Source of the DNA: Prostheceraeus crozeri
Taxonomy: Eukaryota; Platyhelminthes; Polycladida; Euryleptidae
DNA: 64,000 nucleotides
Assembly: GCA_907163375.1 (NCBI GenBank)
Contig: CAJQUW010003186.1
Location: 1-64,000, forward strand
Direction of reading: 5' to 3'
Shown: in pieces, positions 61,901 through 64,000 of the stretch
How the letters are laid out: the number at the start of each line of letters is the position of its first letter
Position numbering within the stretch: position 1 is the first letter of the stretch
Notes under the pieces: model-generated
What the model saw: only the letters and a program-made list of their open reading frames with translations
Told to the model about the DNA's origin: nothing
The model's database searches: none
Made by a program: the position numbers and the translations under genes

Positions 61901-64000
61901 GCATCCGGGCTTTCAGATCTCAACGCTCCAGATGAAAGTCTGACTATGTCAAGCACCATCCAAGCCCGCAGTATGGGGGAGTAGCGACAAACCATCATAT
62001 AACTAGCGACCAGTTTGTTATTATGTCGATCAGTTTCGCGTGAATAGATTTTCACATCGAACGTGTCAATAGTAGGGTTGCAAAAATGGTTGTCTATCTA
62101 TCATATCTTAAAAATGTTTTAAATATACTTCAAATATGCTTTTTATGTTCTTTTGATGAGAACTTCGGTAGTGCATAAGGCGAATTAAGTCAACATCCTA
62201 CCTACAAGACTTATTGAATTAAAGGATTATATAGCATAACACTAATAAGCCAACGACTTTTTTAATTTGGGTAAGTCTTTAGTTAGATTGCTTAATAATA
62301 ACATTTCAAGTTTGAAAACCGCTGAAAGTGGCATTTTATAATTTATTTTGGAATGTTTATCATTTCTTTTTCAATTTATTTCAATACACAGGCTCACCTT
62401 AGAAGTAATATAAAAATTTGGTCAGATTAAGCGAAATGAAAGAAAAAATGAAAAGAAATAAATAACCAATTATTAGGGATAATGATAGAAAAGACAAAGT
62501 GACATTTGAAAAATATATTACCGTACGTCGCAAAAGAAAACAAGAGGCTGATAAAGCAATTATAAAGATGAATAAAAATCACAGCAATAACAGATCTTCA
62601 TGATAAGGGATATTCACTCAGCACACAACGTCACTCACTCAGCACACTCAACATCACTCAACACACGAAACATCTCAGAAAACATTGAACGTCACTTTCG
62701 TCATCAGAATCAAATAGGAAGCAATCATTAGCAAAAAATTTCTTCTTGTAATCTGCTGATACACGCAATCTTCATGAGTTCAGTAACCTTGCCATGCTGA
62801 TGCTGGTGATAATCAGCCATAGCATCGCAATTCCACAGAAGTTGTACCATGGTAGATTCGATTATGATTGCCAAAGGTTATGGAGTAAACTTACTGTACT
62901 AGCATTTCGAAAGTGCTTTTTTGTCAAAAGATTTATTTACTGACATTTCATGCGCAATTATGCATACACAGAAGGGATTACATCGTCTAAGGAATTGTGG
63001 ATTGTGTATCGAGAAAGGAAAAGACGCCTTTTGCAGGATAAAACAAAAAAAACATAAACCATATTTACAACGTATTAAAAATGTATTTTTAAAGCATCAT
63101 ATTTTAAATATCGCAGCCCTAGTAAATAGTGAAAGTTTGTCAATGAGCTCAATTCAGAGATAATTCGAAGAAATATATCTGATTTGAAGTCACTTTGGTT
63201 ATCTTTACTTTAAGTGTGGCATCTACATTTACCTAATTTAACCTGCGAGTCAAACGCGATCCCGATATCCGGCATATTGTGTATTTCTTTCCTTTATAAA
63301 GTCATCTATGCGTCAATGCAACACAACAGAAGGCCAGTGCAAGTTAAATAAATTATAGAGATCAACTGGCTTACAAAGGATTATGTATCAAACACAACAA
63401 ATGTCGAAGACACAAATCTTCCACAAGTACAATGCTTTGATTGGTTAGGCTGAACCATAGAGTAGCCTACAATTCAATGATTGAGCTTAATATTTTTTGA
63501 ATGGCATAAAATACATAGCTGCAGTGCAATTTAGTCTTTCATTTAGCGTTCTACTTTCTTCGAATTGCGATGGTTATGATAAATGTCACTAAATAATACT
63601 GTTCAGAAATATAATTGAAGCGGAGGTCGAGACGGGCTGGCCGATTAGGCTGTGCTTGTTTTCTTACATGATATCAAGAAAACAATCCATTGATGAGGCA
63701 TTGTGTTCCTCTCAAAGTTCCCTTCATTCTGGTATGAACATTAACGGTCGCAGAAAATGCCTGCACGAGAAATCAAAACTTAGCACGCGTCAAAACTTGA
63801 GGGATCGGCAGCGATAACATCTTACATAAATTACAGACATCTAATTTAATGGCGACATCCAACATTTAAATCCAACATCGCATGCGAACCCGGGCCAAGT
63901 ACCGAAAATCCATGATGAATCAACTAATGCTTCATACTCAACCTTAAAAAGAGATACAGCAGCCAGATTTATGTCTTTCATCAATGCTGATCAAATCTTA
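58971..64000. other. Intergenic stretch without supported genes
   Basis: About 5 kb of AT-rich DNA. I see a purine-rich GCGGATT-type low-complexity segment (about 60470-60620), a C run near 60830-60841 and a SINE-like segment near 61810. The ORFs here are short and show no domain. Confidence 0.5.
61810..61895 (+). repeat. Possible tRNA-derived SINE remnant
   Basis: An A-box-like TGGCGTAGTGCTTAG is followed by a degenerate B-box-like GTCGAGCCCC. Weak. Confidence 0.3.

Overview
The window is animal nuclear DNA: AT-rich, with GT-AG introns, TATA boxes, AATAAA poly(A) signals, nested eukaryotic transposons, tRNA-derived SINEs and (CCCTAA)n-like repeats. An aquatic invertebrate is plausible, but the species cannot be read from the sequence and I recognise no host gene. 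What dominates is two large virus-like Polinton/Maverick elements of different lineages, in the same orientation, separated by about 19 kb of ordinary transposon debris.

Element 1 (from before base 1 to about 19.2 kb; left end outside the window, right end not resolved) has an accessory left arm: the 3' end of a spliced gene, two small TATA-driven ORFs between three copies of a 137-bp repeat, and a 205-bp tandem array. It is followed by a spliced protein-primed DNA polymerase B, two penton-like paralogues, two PC4-like genes, a TBP-like gene, the adenovirus-type protease, double-jelly-roll capsid protein, basic core protein, integrase with chromodomain, a small Cys-rich protein, a conserved unknown, the packaging ATPase, a pVI-like basic protein, two RING-finger proteins, a copy of a domain also found in the polymerase N-terminus, an exonuclease-like protein, and a second spliced gene. 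Coding breaks are not evident.

Element 2 (38453-58964) is complete: 329-bp terminal inverted repeats starting AG and ending CT, differing at one base by eye, with a 6-bp target duplication CATATT. Its gene order is nearly collinear with element 1, but it has five visible lesions (two polymerase frameshifts, nonsense codons in the capsid, core and accessory genes) and carries an unusual seven-coding-exon gene with all introns in phase 0.

The most notable biology is a transcription module. Both elements encode a recognisable two-repeat TATA-binding-protein homologue overlapping, in another frame, a PC4-like gene, and many element genes sit behind the same octamer TATATAAG. This suggests self-contained promoter recognition. 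A second motif, TATGCAAA, lies before several structural genes and may mark another expression class.

Between and around the Polintons: a diverged inverted-repeat element split by a 5.8-kb hAT-type element (8-bp duplication), itself holding a Tc1 transposase remnant interrupted by a 981-bp hAT MITE, a SINE and a LINE remnant (20.1-26.6 kb); a Penelope-like element with GIY-YIG domain and a hammerhead ribozyme, split by a complete 1441-bp Tc1-like element (30.46-33.0 kb); a head-to-head palindrome of Penelope 3' ends flanked by (TA)n (35.2-36.2 kb); and a LINE 3' end (36.3-36.8 kb). From 59 kb to the end I see only intergenic sequence with repeat remnants.
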